Origin: Candidatus Gastranaerophilales bacterium
Lineage (GTDB): Bacteria; Cyanobacteriota; Vampirovibrionia; Gastranaerophilales; Gastranaerophilaceae
Assembly (NCBI GenBank): GCA_910587175.1
Contig: CAJULH010000011.1
Span: 1 to 48,050 of the forward strand
Length of the DNA: 48,050 nt
Direction: 5' to 3'
The notes under the pieces: generated by a model
The model's input: the letters and a program-made list of their open reading frames with translations, nothing else
What the model was told of the DNA's origin: nothing
Databases searched by the model: none
Part shown: positions 35,357 to 43,729 of the stretch, piece after piece
Layout: each line of letters opens with the position of its first letter
Position numbering within the stretch: the stretch's first letter is position 1
Translations under genes and position numbers: made by a program

Positions 35357-35977
35357 TTACTCGTTGGTGTCTCCGGAAGATGTATTGTTTTCACCTTCTG
35401 TTGCAACATTTACAAATGTAGGTCTTAAAACTTTGTCAAAAAGTTTATATCCTGTTTGTAATTCATCTATAACTGTATTTGCAGGGTAATCGTTTGTTGG
35501 TGTTTGCATAACGGCTTCATGCAAATTTGGGTCAAACTCTTCGCCCTTGGCTTCAATTTTTTTAAGTCCGATTTTATCCAAAGTATCATAAAGCTGCTTT
35601 AGCCCTACTTCATAGCTTTCTTTTATTTTATCGCACTCTTGCATATCTGCAACGGATTTTCTTGCGCGTTCAAAGGTATCCAGCACTGTAATAATTTTTT
35701 TCAGCGTATCTTCCGCGCCATATTTTAAAAGGCTTTCTCTTTCTGTCATCTGGCGTTTTCTAAAATTATCAAAATCGGCTGCAAGTCTTAAATATTTATT
35801 ATTTAGGCTGTCAAGCTCTGCCTGTAGTTTTTCTGTATTATTATCAGAATCTTCTTTATTTCCAGGTTCATCCTGGGTATCTTCTGTATCCTGAACGGTT
35901 TCTTCAGCTTCTGTTTCTTTATTGAAATTTTCTTCTTTAAAAGGATTATTTTGTTGTTCGTCCTCTTTTTTAAACAT
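35357..35977 (-). CDS. grpE: Nucleotide exchange factor GrpE
   Basis: This 206-residue protein has an acidic disordered N-terminus (residues 1-50), a long coiled coil (KLQAELDSLNNKYLRLAADFDNFRKR) and a C-terminal beta domain with the family signature NDYPANTVIDELQTGYKLFDKVLRPTFV. It releases ADP from DnaK. AAGGAAAG lies upstream of ATG. It is the first gene of the four-gene minus-strand operon grpE-dnaJ-propeller-methyltransferase. No CIRCE-type inverted repeat is seen upstream. Confidence 0.96.
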   Translation of the reverse strand: MFKKEDEQQNNPFKEENFNKETEAEETVQDTEDTQDEPGNKEDSDNNTEKLQAELDSLNNKYLRLAADFDNFRKRQMTERESLLKYGAEDTLKKIITVLDTFERARKSVADMQECDKIKESYEVGLKQLYDTLDKIGLKKIEAKGEEFDPNLHEAVMQTPTNDYPANTVIDELQTGYKLFDKVLRPTFVNVATEGENNTSSGDTNE

Positions 35978-36012
35978 AGCTTTCTTTCCTTATAAAAATC
36001 AGTGTTAATAAT

Positions 36013-36040
36013 ATTATATGGTATCAATATCTGATGTCTA
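36013..36040 (-). promoter_or_regulatory. grpE: Candidate promoter of the grpE operon
   Basis: On the minus strand TAGACA (36040-36035), 16 bp, TATAAT (36018-36013) lies 36 bases before the grpE ATG. Confidence 0.55.
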
Positions 36041-36232
36041 ATTATATTAACTTTTTATTAATATTTTAATGCAAATGCGGGCTAGTCAGGTTTGATTATG
36101 AATTTCTTTAATGTTTTTGCCGTCAATAAAGCAGAATTAATAAGCCTCTGTCTGTTGTATTTTTGAATACCCGCACAAGAAAAGATGCAAGAAACTTTAT
36201 CAAGTTGTTTAATTGGCTATAAAATTTTCAAA

Positions 36233-36560
36233 TCCAAGGACACAGCGCACCGCAGCCTTGGGCGATAGGGATGAGACCTCACCCTGCGCCCGCCCCGCCC
36301 CATAGGTGGCGGGATACCTGGCGAGGAGCAAACAGCGCACAGAAAAGGCATTAGTGTAGATGCACTTGCCTGTGCCATCGCAGGCACCTGTCATACCAAA
36401 AGAGCCCCGGCTTAGCATAAAATCGCTGTAGTAATCTGAATCTCTGGGTGTGCCAGACCATACATGATACGACCAGCAACTGCCGCCATCAGAACCCGGG
36501 CAGCTATTAGCACCGCGCAAACACTGCAGGGTGCCGTAACCGGAGTTGGCGTCCAACGGG
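36233..36560 (-). pseudogene. Silent cassette 1, with 90-bp insert
   Basis: It has an intact core (CPGSDGGSC, WSGTPRDSDYY, GTGKC) and an extended 5' part encoding AIHPLDAN. A 90-bp in-frame insert splits the VRC block and duplicates ACAGCGCAC. The core is close to cassette 17. Confidence 0.75.
36251..36340 (-). repeat. Palindromic insert, copy in cassette 1
   Basis: A 90-bp version of the element found in cassettes 8 and 23. It carries a GATGAG-AC-CTCACC palindrome and ends with a second copy of ACAGCGCAC, like a target duplication. It is 22 bp longer than the other two copies. Confidence 0.6.
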
Positions 36561-36671
36561 TGTATCGCTTTTTGTCTGTTTCTCTAACGCCCCTGCTCCA
36601 TAAGACTTGCATCTTTCTCTCAAGAAAAGTAGACTAATGTCAAGTTTTCTTTCGGCAGATTGACGCTGTCA

Positions 36672-36773
36672 TAGTGCTTAAATCGGCACCGGTTTCTGCT
36701 TGCACAAAATCAGGCAGAATTTGCGCAAGCAGGATCCCCTTGGAGGACTTGCGCATTTTGGTCACAGAGTTTG
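36672..36773. repeat. Inter-cassette spacer module, copy 1
   Basis: About 100 bp similar to 39196-39300 (shared pieces include GGCACCGGTxTCTGCTTGC and CTTGGAGG). It lies between cassettes 1 and 2 and is not part of the protein cassettes. Confidence 0.5.
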
Positions 36774-36794
36774 TCTGCAGCCTTTGAGCAAATA

Positions 36795-37010
36795 AATCCA
36801 TATCCAGGACACAGCGCACAGAAAAGGCATAGGTAGCACCTCCTGGTGTAACAACAAAGCTGCCGCCAACAAGGTGATACTGACCACCTTCGCCTGACCA
36901 CAAGTGGTTTGTGTAGCAGTAGCTTGCAGCGGCGCCCGGGCACCCGTCCAAACTGCGCAAACACTGCAGGGTACCGTAACCGGCATTCCAGTCACAGAGC
37001 TTGTCTGCAG
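36795..37010 (-). pseudogene. Silent cassette 2
   Basis: The frame is intact from LCD-NAGYGTLQC to AFSVRCVLD. The core is short (CPGAAASYC, WSGEGGQYH) and lacks the GKC motif. The frame continues into spacer module 1. Confidence 0.7.
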
Positions 37011-37069
37011 GTTTTTGTATTTGACAAAGACAAAAACTCTATACTGTGAATGCTGTCTTTACTTAAAAA

Positions 37070-37313
37070 TCCAAATCCAGGACACAGCGCACAGTAAATG
37101 CCTGGGTAACAGGACACCAGCCATTGCCACAAGCACCTGTAAGAACCCAACCGCCCGAAACCAGTGCAGGAACAAAATAACTCGAGCCGTTATCTGTGCC
37201 TGACCACATGTGATACGAGTGGCAGTTACCATTCGGAGCGCCCGGGCAGCTGCCTGTGCCACTGCACCGCAGGGTGCCGTAACCGGAATTGCCGTCACAG
37301 AGCTGTCCGCAGG
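37070..37313 (-). pseudogene. Silent cassette 3
   Basis: The frame is intact from LCDGNSGYGTLRC to AFTVRCVLD. The core has CPGAPNGNC, WSGTDNGSSYF and CGNGWC. Confidence 0.7.
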
Positions 37314-37384
37314 CTTATTGTTGTGAGGGAATTAAATGTTTATGCTGTACATTTCTCATTAACCATTTTGCTCTGTCGAAACTC

Positions 37385-37632
37385 AAATCCAGGACACAGC
37401 GCACACTGAAACCATAGTCAACAGGTCTTAGCAACTGGCTAAAACCACCGACACCCAACTCTCTGTAAACATATGTGCCTGTCGGTGTCTCATCTTTCGA
37501 CCATACTCCATACGGGTGGCAGCGACCAGAGTCCTGGGTGCCAAGAGCGGCGCCCGGACAAAGACTGTCTTCATATCTGGGATGACACCGCAGGGTACCA
37601 TAGCCGGACCATGCGTCACAGAGCTGTCTGTA
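37385..37632 (-). pseudogene. Silent cassette 4
   Basis: The frame is intact from LCDAWSGYGTLRC to GFSVRCVLD. The core is one of the more divergent ones (CPGAALGTQDSGRC, WSKDETPTGTY). Confidence 0.7.
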
Positions 37633-37656
37633 TCATTTTGCATTTTTTATAAAGAA

Positions 37657-37896
37657 ATCCAAATCCAGGACACAGCGCACAGAGTGGGCATAAGTATAGG
37701 CATAATACCTGTGAGAAGACCAAGTGCCTGATACTAACTGACCTATAATATATGTATTGCCGCTTGGTAGTGATGACCATGTGTGGTAAGGGTGACAACC
37801 ATTAGCGTCGACCGTACCGGTAGCGGAGCCCGGGCAGCTATAGCCCCAATAGCATCGCAGGGTGCCGTAACCGGAACCCGTGTCGCAGAGCTGTCC
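37657..37896 (-). pseudogene. Silent cassette 5
   Basis: The frame is intact from LCDTGSGYGTLRC to AHSVRCVLD. The core has GCHPYHTWSSLPSGNTY and RYYAYTYA, close to cassette 16. Confidence 0.7.
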
Positions 37897-37918
37897 TAGT
37901 ACTGTTTTAACGATAATT

Positions 37919-38158
37919 CGCATCCAGGACACAGCGCACAGAAAAGGCGTAGGTAATATCGTGCGGCACCCAAGCATTCTCAATGAAGCTACCATAGGCA
38001 AGAACTCTGTCATATGCACTAGTGCCTTCCGGGGTAAGCGTGTGCGACCATAAGAAGTGCGGCCAGCAGTTGCCGCCTGCGCCCGGGCAAAGCCCAGGAC
38101 CGGAGCTGCACTGCAGGGTGCCGTAACCGGGATCACCGTCACAGAGCCTGTTTGCAGA
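37919..38158 (-). pseudogene. Silent cassette 6
   Basis: The frame is intact from LCDGDPGYGTLQC to AFSVRCVLD. The core (CPGAGGNC, HTLTPEGTSAYDR, NAWVPHDIT) is nearly that of cassette 19. Confidence 0.7.
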
Positions 38159-38230
38159 CTGGTTGCTGCAAAGAGGAAACAGTAAATGCAAAATCCTTTG
38201 TTTTGTTGCAGTTTTGCTCTGTCGAAACTC

Positions 38231-38460
38231 AAATCCAGGACACAGCGCACACCCAGGGCTATACTCGCAGGAAACGGGTCAACATTCGGAGTTCCTGTTT
38301 CTAGGCGGATACTATAGCGCCTGTCAGTCTCTCCCTCTCCGCTTGACCAAACGTTATGCGGGTAGCAGTTGTTAGCCCAATTGGTGCCAGCGCCTGCGCC
38401 CGGGCAGCTGCCGTTGTGCTCAAAGCATCGCTGGGTGCCATAACCTGGCTGCAGGCTGCA
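38231..38460 (-). pseudogene. Silent cassette 7, divergent ends
   Basis: The framing motifs vary: GYGTQRC at the 5' end and LGVRCVLD at the 3' end. The core has CPGAGAGTN and WSSGEGETDRRY. The 5' LCD part is missing. Confidence 0.65.
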
Positions 38461-38497
38461 GTATAATTCTTAATCTTTATTTTTCATAAAGAAGAAC

Positions 38498-38833
38498 AAA
38501 TCCAGGACACAGCGCACCGCAGCCTAGGGCGATAGGGGTGAGGTCTCACCCTGTGCCTATATAAGGCGAGGAGCAAACAGCGCACAGTAAAGGCGTAAGG
38601 ACCACATCTGCCGCTACCCCCGGTACCACCACAAGTGGTGGCATTGGAATAGAAAGAACCGCTAATCAACTCAAGGGCTCTGTGGAACGATGAGCTCTCC
38701 ACTTCTGCGTCTGACCATATGTGGTATGGGTGGCAGTAGCCGCTTTGGGAGCCCGGGCAGCCTCCATGGTCATAGTCGGGATAACATCTCAGAGTGCCGT
38801 AACCGGCATTCCTGTCACAGAGCTTGTCCGCAG
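38498..38833 (-). pseudogene. Silent cassette 8, with 68-bp insert
   Basis: The core is intact (HPYHIWSDAEVESSSFHRAL, CGGTGGSGRC), then a 68-bp insert splits the VRC block and shifts the frame, so the VLD end is read out of frame. Confidence 0.7.
38518..38585 (-). repeat. Palindromic insert, copy in cassette 8
   Basis: A 68-bp element at the same base as in cassettes 1 and 23, with a GGGTGAG-GT-CTCACCC palindrome and a duplicated CAGCGCAC end. Confidence 0.6.
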
Positions 38834-38874
38834 ATTAACTTTTTGCAGACCATTTGTTTCGGATAAATACTACT

Positions 38875-39090
38875 CAAATCCAGGACACAGCGCACAGTAA
38901 AGGCGTAGGTGTGGTCACGCACGTGCACATAGAGTGTATCTGCCAAGTGTGCGTCGTAATAGCTGTCAGTGCTACTTTCCTTTGTACTGGACCATATGTC
39001 ATACGGCCAGCAGTTGCCGCTGTTTGCAGCGCCCGGACAGTTGCCTGCCCCCCGGTTGCACTGCAGGGTGCTATAACAAGAATTGCTCCT
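38875..39090 (-). pseudogene. Silent cassette 9, divergent 5' end
   Basis: The 5' motif is degenerate (CYSTLQC instead of GYGTLQC). The core is otherwise good (CPGAANSGNC, WSSTKESSTDSYYDAHL) and ends AFTVRCVLD. Confidence 0.65.
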
Positions 39091-39195
39091 GCGGGTGTGG
39101 GGTAGTATAGACCCTCCATCCTGCCTCCAGGGAAATAATATAATCCGTAAGGTCCCGCTGATGTATCATCTGACAGCTAAAGCCTTGTATCTGCC

Positions 39196-39300
39196 ACAGT
39201 ACTTAAATTGGCACCGGTCTCTGCTTGCCAAAATTCTACCTGATTTTGTGCAAGTCGGAGCCTCTTGGAGGGTCTGCGCTTTAGTTACAGATATTGTCTG
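39196..39300. repeat. Inter-cassette spacer module, copy 2
   Basis: Similar to 36672-36773. It lies between cassettes 9 and 10. The flank CATCTGACAGCTAAAGCCTT recurs near 43627. Confidence 0.5.
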
Positions 39301-39308
39301 CAAAAAGA

Positions 39309-39570
39309 AATCCGCATCCAGGACACAGCGCACACTGAAAGCCCAACCGACGATGCACTTGCCATACATGTCCGTACCACAGTAATTCTTGGAGTTAGCA
39401 AATATACCTGCATCTAAAACAAATGCCCTGTAATAGCTGCCTTCATCTACCATAGAGCCTGACCATAAGGCGTCTGGCTCGCAAGTACCAATGTAGGAGC
39501 CGGGGCAGTCATACCTGCTCCTTAAACACTGCAGGGTGCCGTAACCGGAACCCCAGTCGCAGAGTTGTCT
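39309..39570 (-). pseudogene. Silent cassette 10
   Basis: The frame is intact from LCDWGSGYGTLQC to AFSVRCVLD. The core has CPGSYIGTC, WSGSMVDEGSYYRAF and CGTDMYGKC. Confidence 0.7.
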
Positions 39571-39594
39571 ATAGTACTGTCTTAACGATAATTC

Positions 39595-39872
39595 GTATCC
39601 AGGACACAGCGCACAGTAAAGGCATAGGCTGTGATGCACTTGCCTACATTGCCGGTATCAGTGCATACATTCTGGGTGCTAAGGTTACTGTAAGCAAAAC
39701 AAAGGGCTCTGTGGTATGAAGGGTCGTCAACCTGACTATGAGACCACATACAGTACGGGTAGCAGTTGTTAGCGCCATCTGTACCAAGAGCAGCGCCCGG
39801 ACAGCTGCCAGTGCCTGCATAACACCTCAGAGTGCCGTAACCGGCAGTATGGTCACAGAGCTTGTCTGCAGG
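39595..39872 (-). pseudogene. Silent cassette 11
   Basis: The frame is intact from LCDHTAGYGTLRC to AFTVRCVLD. The core has CPGAALGTDGANNC, WSHSQVDDPSYHRAL and NVGKC. Confidence 0.7.
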
Positions 39873-39911
39873 TTAACTTTTCCGGATTGACTTACTTTGA
39901 AGAAATGTCAC

Positions 39912-40160
39912 TCACATCCAGGACACAGCGCACAGAAAAGGCATAGTCTTGACCGCACTTGCCCAAACTGTCTGTCCCACAATTTGTGCCTACCATAGAA
40001 CCGTTAATCAGTCTGAGGCTGATATGATAGCCTGTGCCGGCTTCGGAACCTGACCATAACGGGTACGGGAAGCAGGAGCCGCCTTCTGCAGCACCCGGGC
40101 AGCCGCCTGTGCCATTGCACCTCAGAGTGCCGTAACCGGAGTTGGCGTCGAACGGGTGTA
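39912..40160 (-). pseudogene. Silent cassette 12
   Basis: Intact, with the extended 5' part AIHPFDANSGYGTLRC also seen in cassettes 1 and 22. The core has CPGAAEGGSC, WSGSEAGTGYH and CGTDSLGKC. Confidence 0.7.
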
Positions 40161-40344
40161 TCGCCTTTGTCTGTTTTTCTAACGCCCTGCTCCACAAGAC
40201 TCATATCCTATCCCAATGGGATGGACGTTATCTGTAGTGCTTATTCTTCACACACAGCTAAAACCTCAACGCAATATCGATAGTTTCACGCTTTTTGCTA
40301 ATGTTCATCACATTACCAAAAATTGCTCCACCCGGTTTGCGCAT

Positions 40345-40580
40345 TCAAATCCAGGACACAGCGCACAGTAAAGGCGAAGGTATTAGCACACTTACCGCGA
40401 GTATTGTCGCATGATGTACCGTGTAGTGTGCCGGAAGCCAAATAGAAACCTCTGTGGTACTCTTCTGTGTCCATAAACGAGCCTGACCATATGTCGTTCG
40501 GGTAGCAGTTGTCCCAGTGCGCACCCGGGCAGCTGCCTGCATTTATACACTGCAGGGTGCCGCAACCGGGCTGCTCCTGA
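40345..40580 (-). pseudogene. Silent cassette 13
   Basis: The 5' motif is QPGCGTLQC, with Cys for Tyr. The core has CPGAHWDNC, WSGSFMDTEEYHRGF and TRGKC, ending AFTVRCVLD. Confidence 0.7.
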
Positions 40581-40825
40581 GGAAAACAAAGATTTCTATT
40601 CCACAATAGGATGACATCGTCTGCAAGGTTCTTCTTCAAAGTGCCTAACGGCTAATACCTTGTCGCCATCGTAGTGTACCAGCTGTTTGTTCACACAAGC
40701 GTCTTTGGAGCAACGGTTTGTGCTCTAGTACGGAGTGTTTGCAGAATTTATCATTGTAAGACAGTACAATAACTAAGACGAGTTGATACAAGCTTTTGGT
40801 TAATGTCCTTTGAAACGTAACAAAA

Positions 40826-41092
40826 TAAATCCAGGAGACACAGCGCACAGAAAAGGCAAAGGTATGACTGCACTTGCCTGTGGTGCCGGTATAACACTCT
40901 GTGCCTGAGAGGAGGTTACTATACAGTCTGTGACTGAAATAATACGCTGCTTCAGGCTCTGTGCCCGACCATAAGCCATACGGGTAGCAATGACCAGTGC
41001 TTACAGTGCCAGGGGCGGTACCCGGGCAGCTGTCAACCCACTTGCACTGCAGGGTGCCGTAACCGGAACCCCAGTCACAGAGCTGTCCGCAG
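40826..41092 (-). pseudogene. Silent cassette 14, frameshifted end
   Basis: The 3' framing block has a two-base GA duplication (CCAGGAGACACAGCGCAC), which breaks the VRCVLD frame. The 5' end (LCDWGSGYGTLQC) is normal. Confidence 0.65.
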
Positions 41093-41112
41093 TACTGTCT
41101 TAACGATAATTC

Positions 41113-41378
41113 GCATCCAGGACACAGCGCACAGTAAATGCCCAGGTATTAATACATTTACCATTGCCTCCGGTATCGCTACAAGTGCTGGAACCATAAT
41201 AGAAAGAACCATGGCTCAACTCGAAGGCTCTGTAAAAAGACGAACTCTCTATCTCTGTGCTTGACCATACGCGGTGTGGGTAGCAGCTCCCAATATAAGA
41301 GCCCGGGCAGCGCTTGGTATTAAGCTCACGATAGCACTGCAGGGTGCCGTAACCGGGATCACCGTCACAGAGCTTATG
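41113..41378 (-). pseudogene. Silent cassette 15
   Basis: Both framing blocks are normal. The 3' part of the core (CxxTGGNGKC...AWxFTVRC type) is shared with cassettes 21 and 22, and the middle with cassette 8. Confidence 0.7.
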
Positions 41379-41496
41379 TGCACCGGTGTTAGACAGCTAT
41401 ACCTTGACGAGCCGGGTATAACTATTGCAGTAATCTGTCTGCATTGCATAACAATTTAATTAAGTTTCTCCAACGGATTTTGCATAATAAAGAAAC

Positions 41497-41738
41497 TCAA
41501 AACCAGGACACAGCGCACAGTAAAGGCATAGGTATATGCGTAATATCTGTGGTGGTCAAAAACTCCGCTCATTACTTGCCCTATAAGGTACGAATCGCCG
41601 CTTGGCTGTGAAGACCATACGTCGAACGGGTAGCAGTTGTTAGCATCATTGGTACCAGGAGAAGCGCCCGGGCAGTTGCCAATTGCTGTACGGCACCGCA
41701 GGGTGCCATAACCGGACTGTTCATCGCAGAGCTTGTCT
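41497..41738 (-). pseudogene. Silent cassette 16
   Basis: The frame is intact from LCDEQSGYGTLRC to AFTVRCVLVLS. The core is close to cassette 5 (SGDSYLIGQ, HRYYAYTYA). Confidence 0.7.
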
Positions 41739-41814
41739 TTAAATTTGTTCTGTGAGTGAATACTGACGACTCTGATAATTCATTTGCACTACGGTATCTT
41801 GCTTTGTAATAGTT

Positions 41815-42070
41815 CAAAACCAGGACACAGCGCACAGTAAAGGCGTTGGTATAACTACACTTACCAGTGCCTTCGCAGGCTCCGCTCATAGTAAGAGAAC
41901 CGCTTACAAAGTGAAAACCACTATAATAATCTGTCTCTCTGGGTGCGCCTGACCATATGGCGTACGGGAAGCAGTTGCCGCCTGCAGCGCCCGGGCAGTT
42001 GCTGTTTGTATTTTTCCAGTTGCACTGCAGGGTGCCGTAACCGGAGATTGTTCCTGCGACGCTCTGTGTC
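41815..42070 (-). pseudogene. Silent cassette 17
   Basis: The frame is intact from TISGYGTLQC to AFTVRCVLVLN. The core is close to cassette 1 (WSGAPRETDYYSGF, CEGTGKC). The 5' LCD is replaced by other sequence. Confidence 0.7.
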
Positions 42071-42128
42071 TCGCTCGCAAGTGTTTTACCCAAACCTGCA
42101 AGACTTGTATCTTCCTCTAAAGGCATCC

Positions 42129-42350
42129 ACATCCAGGACACAGCGCACAGTACTGGCATTTGTAACAGGACGACATTCATTAACGCCAAATACCCCCGTA
42201 TCAAGCCAGCGATACCAGTAACAATTGTCTCCCGGAGTGCTTGACCAAACGTGGTGCGGGTTGCAGTTGCCATTGTATGAGCCCGGGCAGCTGCCTTCTC
42301 CATAGTAACACCGCAGGGTGCCGTAACCGGACAACTTGTCACAGAGCTAA
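42129..42350 (-). pseudogene. Silent cassette 18, short core
   Basis: The frame is intact from DKLSGYGTLRC to ASTVRCVLD. The core is short (CPGSYNGNC, WSSTPGDNCYWYRWL). Confidence 0.7.
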
Positions 42351-42385
42351 GGTCTGCAGTCTTTGACATCTTACACAAAGAAGTT

Positions 42386-42618
42386 CACATCCAGGACACA
42401 GCGCACAGAAAAGGCGTTGGTAATATCGTGCGGTACCCAAGCATTCTCAATGAAGTTACCTGTTTCAAGATCTCTGTCGTATGCGTTAGTACCTGCTGTT
42501 GTAAGCGTGCCTGACCATACGAAGTTCGGCCAGCAGTTGCCGCCTGCAGAGCCCGGGCAGCTGCCATAGCCTGGAGTACAATGCAGAGTGCCATAACCGG
42601 CATAGGCGGCTGTGGCAA
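42386..42618 (-). pseudogene. Silent cassette 19
   Basis: The frame is intact from AYAGYGTLHC to AFSVRCVLD. The core (CPGSAGGNC, SGTLTTAGTNAYDR, NAWVPHDIT) is nearly that of cassette 6. Confidence 0.7.
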
Positions 42619-42670
42619 TATACCCGTCTTTCAAGCGGATTTATTTTTATAACATTTCTGTTTTAAAAAT

Positions 42671-42918
42671 AATCCATATCCGGGACACAGCGCACAGTGT
42701 GGGCAAACAGCTTACTGTGCCCTGCGTCACTGTAGTGCTCGTAAAAAACACCACCTTGAAGCTCAGGAGACCAGGCATAGGTGTCGCCTATCTGCTTGCC
42801 TGACCATAATATATATGAGAAACAATTACCGCCCGCAGCGCCCGGGCATTGACCTTTTGCAGCCTCCCAACTACACTGCAGAGAGCCGTAACCGGACAAC
42901 TTGTCACAGAGTGTCTGT
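42671..42918 (-). pseudogene. Silent cassette 20
   Basis: The framing blocks vary slightly (GYGSLQC; VRCVPD from CCGGGACAC). The core has CPGAAGGNC, WSGKQIGDTYAWSPEL, shared with cassette 23. Confidence 0.7.
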
Positions 42919-42995
42919 AGTATATGTGCTTACAGAGCAATGCTATTAACTGTGATAGTATGGCAAATTACTGACTTCCTTGAAATCCCGGGAAA

Positions 42996-43230
42996 CATAT
43001 CCAGGACACAGCGCACAGTAAATGCCCAGGTATTAATGCACTTACCGTTGCCATCGCATACGCCTGACGTATGTAAATCACCACTGTTTAAGCAAAATCC
43101 TCTGCGATAGGATGTGTCTCCATCCACTACGTCAGAAGACCATAAACAATATAAGTCGCAGTAGCTGCTGTAGGAGCCCGGGCAACTGTCATAACCAGGA
43201 TAGCACTGCAGGGTGCCGTACCCTTTGATT
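42996..43230 (-). pseudogene. Silent cassette 21
   Basis: The 5' end is KGYGTLQC with no LCD. The core has CPGSYSSYC, WSSDVVDGDTSYRRGF and CDGNGKC, ending AFTVRCVLD. Its 3' half matches cassettes 15 and 22. Confidence 0.7.
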
Positions 43231-43274
43231 GCATGTCTACAGCCAAAAACCTTTGGAATATCTGCTAAGCATTC

Positions 43275-43530
43275 AATACCAGGACACAGCGCACAGAGAA
43301 CGTCCAGGTATTAAGACACTTGCCATTACCTCCAGTGGGGGTGCATACATCTGACATATACAAACCGCCGGGGCGCAGACAAAACCCCCTGTGATAAGAG
43401 GTGTCTCCATCTACTGTGTCTTGAGACCATACGCAGTACGGGTAGCAGTTACCATAATACGCGCCCGGGCAGCTGCCAACCCATATACACTGCAGGGTGC
43501 CGTAACCGGCATTGGCGTCTAACGGGTGTA
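43275..43530 (-). pseudogene. Silent cassette 22
   Basis: It is intact, with the extended 5' part seen in cassettes 1 and 12. The core has a TVDGDTSYHRGF-type centre that matches cassette 21. Confidence 0.7.
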
Positions 43531-43649
43531 TTGTCTTGTGTCTGCTTGGCTAACATTGCCGCTTCACAAGACTTGCACCCTGTCCCCCGGGGATGACACT
43601 ACTTGTAAGGCTCTATGATGCACCATCTGACAGTTAAAGCCTTAACGGC

Positions 43650-43700
43650 ACAGCGGGGTAGAAACCACCATAGCTTGCGTGCCAGTCACGGAGCTGCAGA
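43650..43700 (-). pseudogene. Remnant of a truncated cassette
   Basis: TGCCAGTCACGGAGCTGCAG resembles the LCD-encoding 5' end of a cassette, but the core and 3' block are missing. It is probably a deletion remnant. Confidence 0.35.
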
Positions 43701-43729
43701 GTGAAGACTATAGTTACTGAGGCGCGCAA

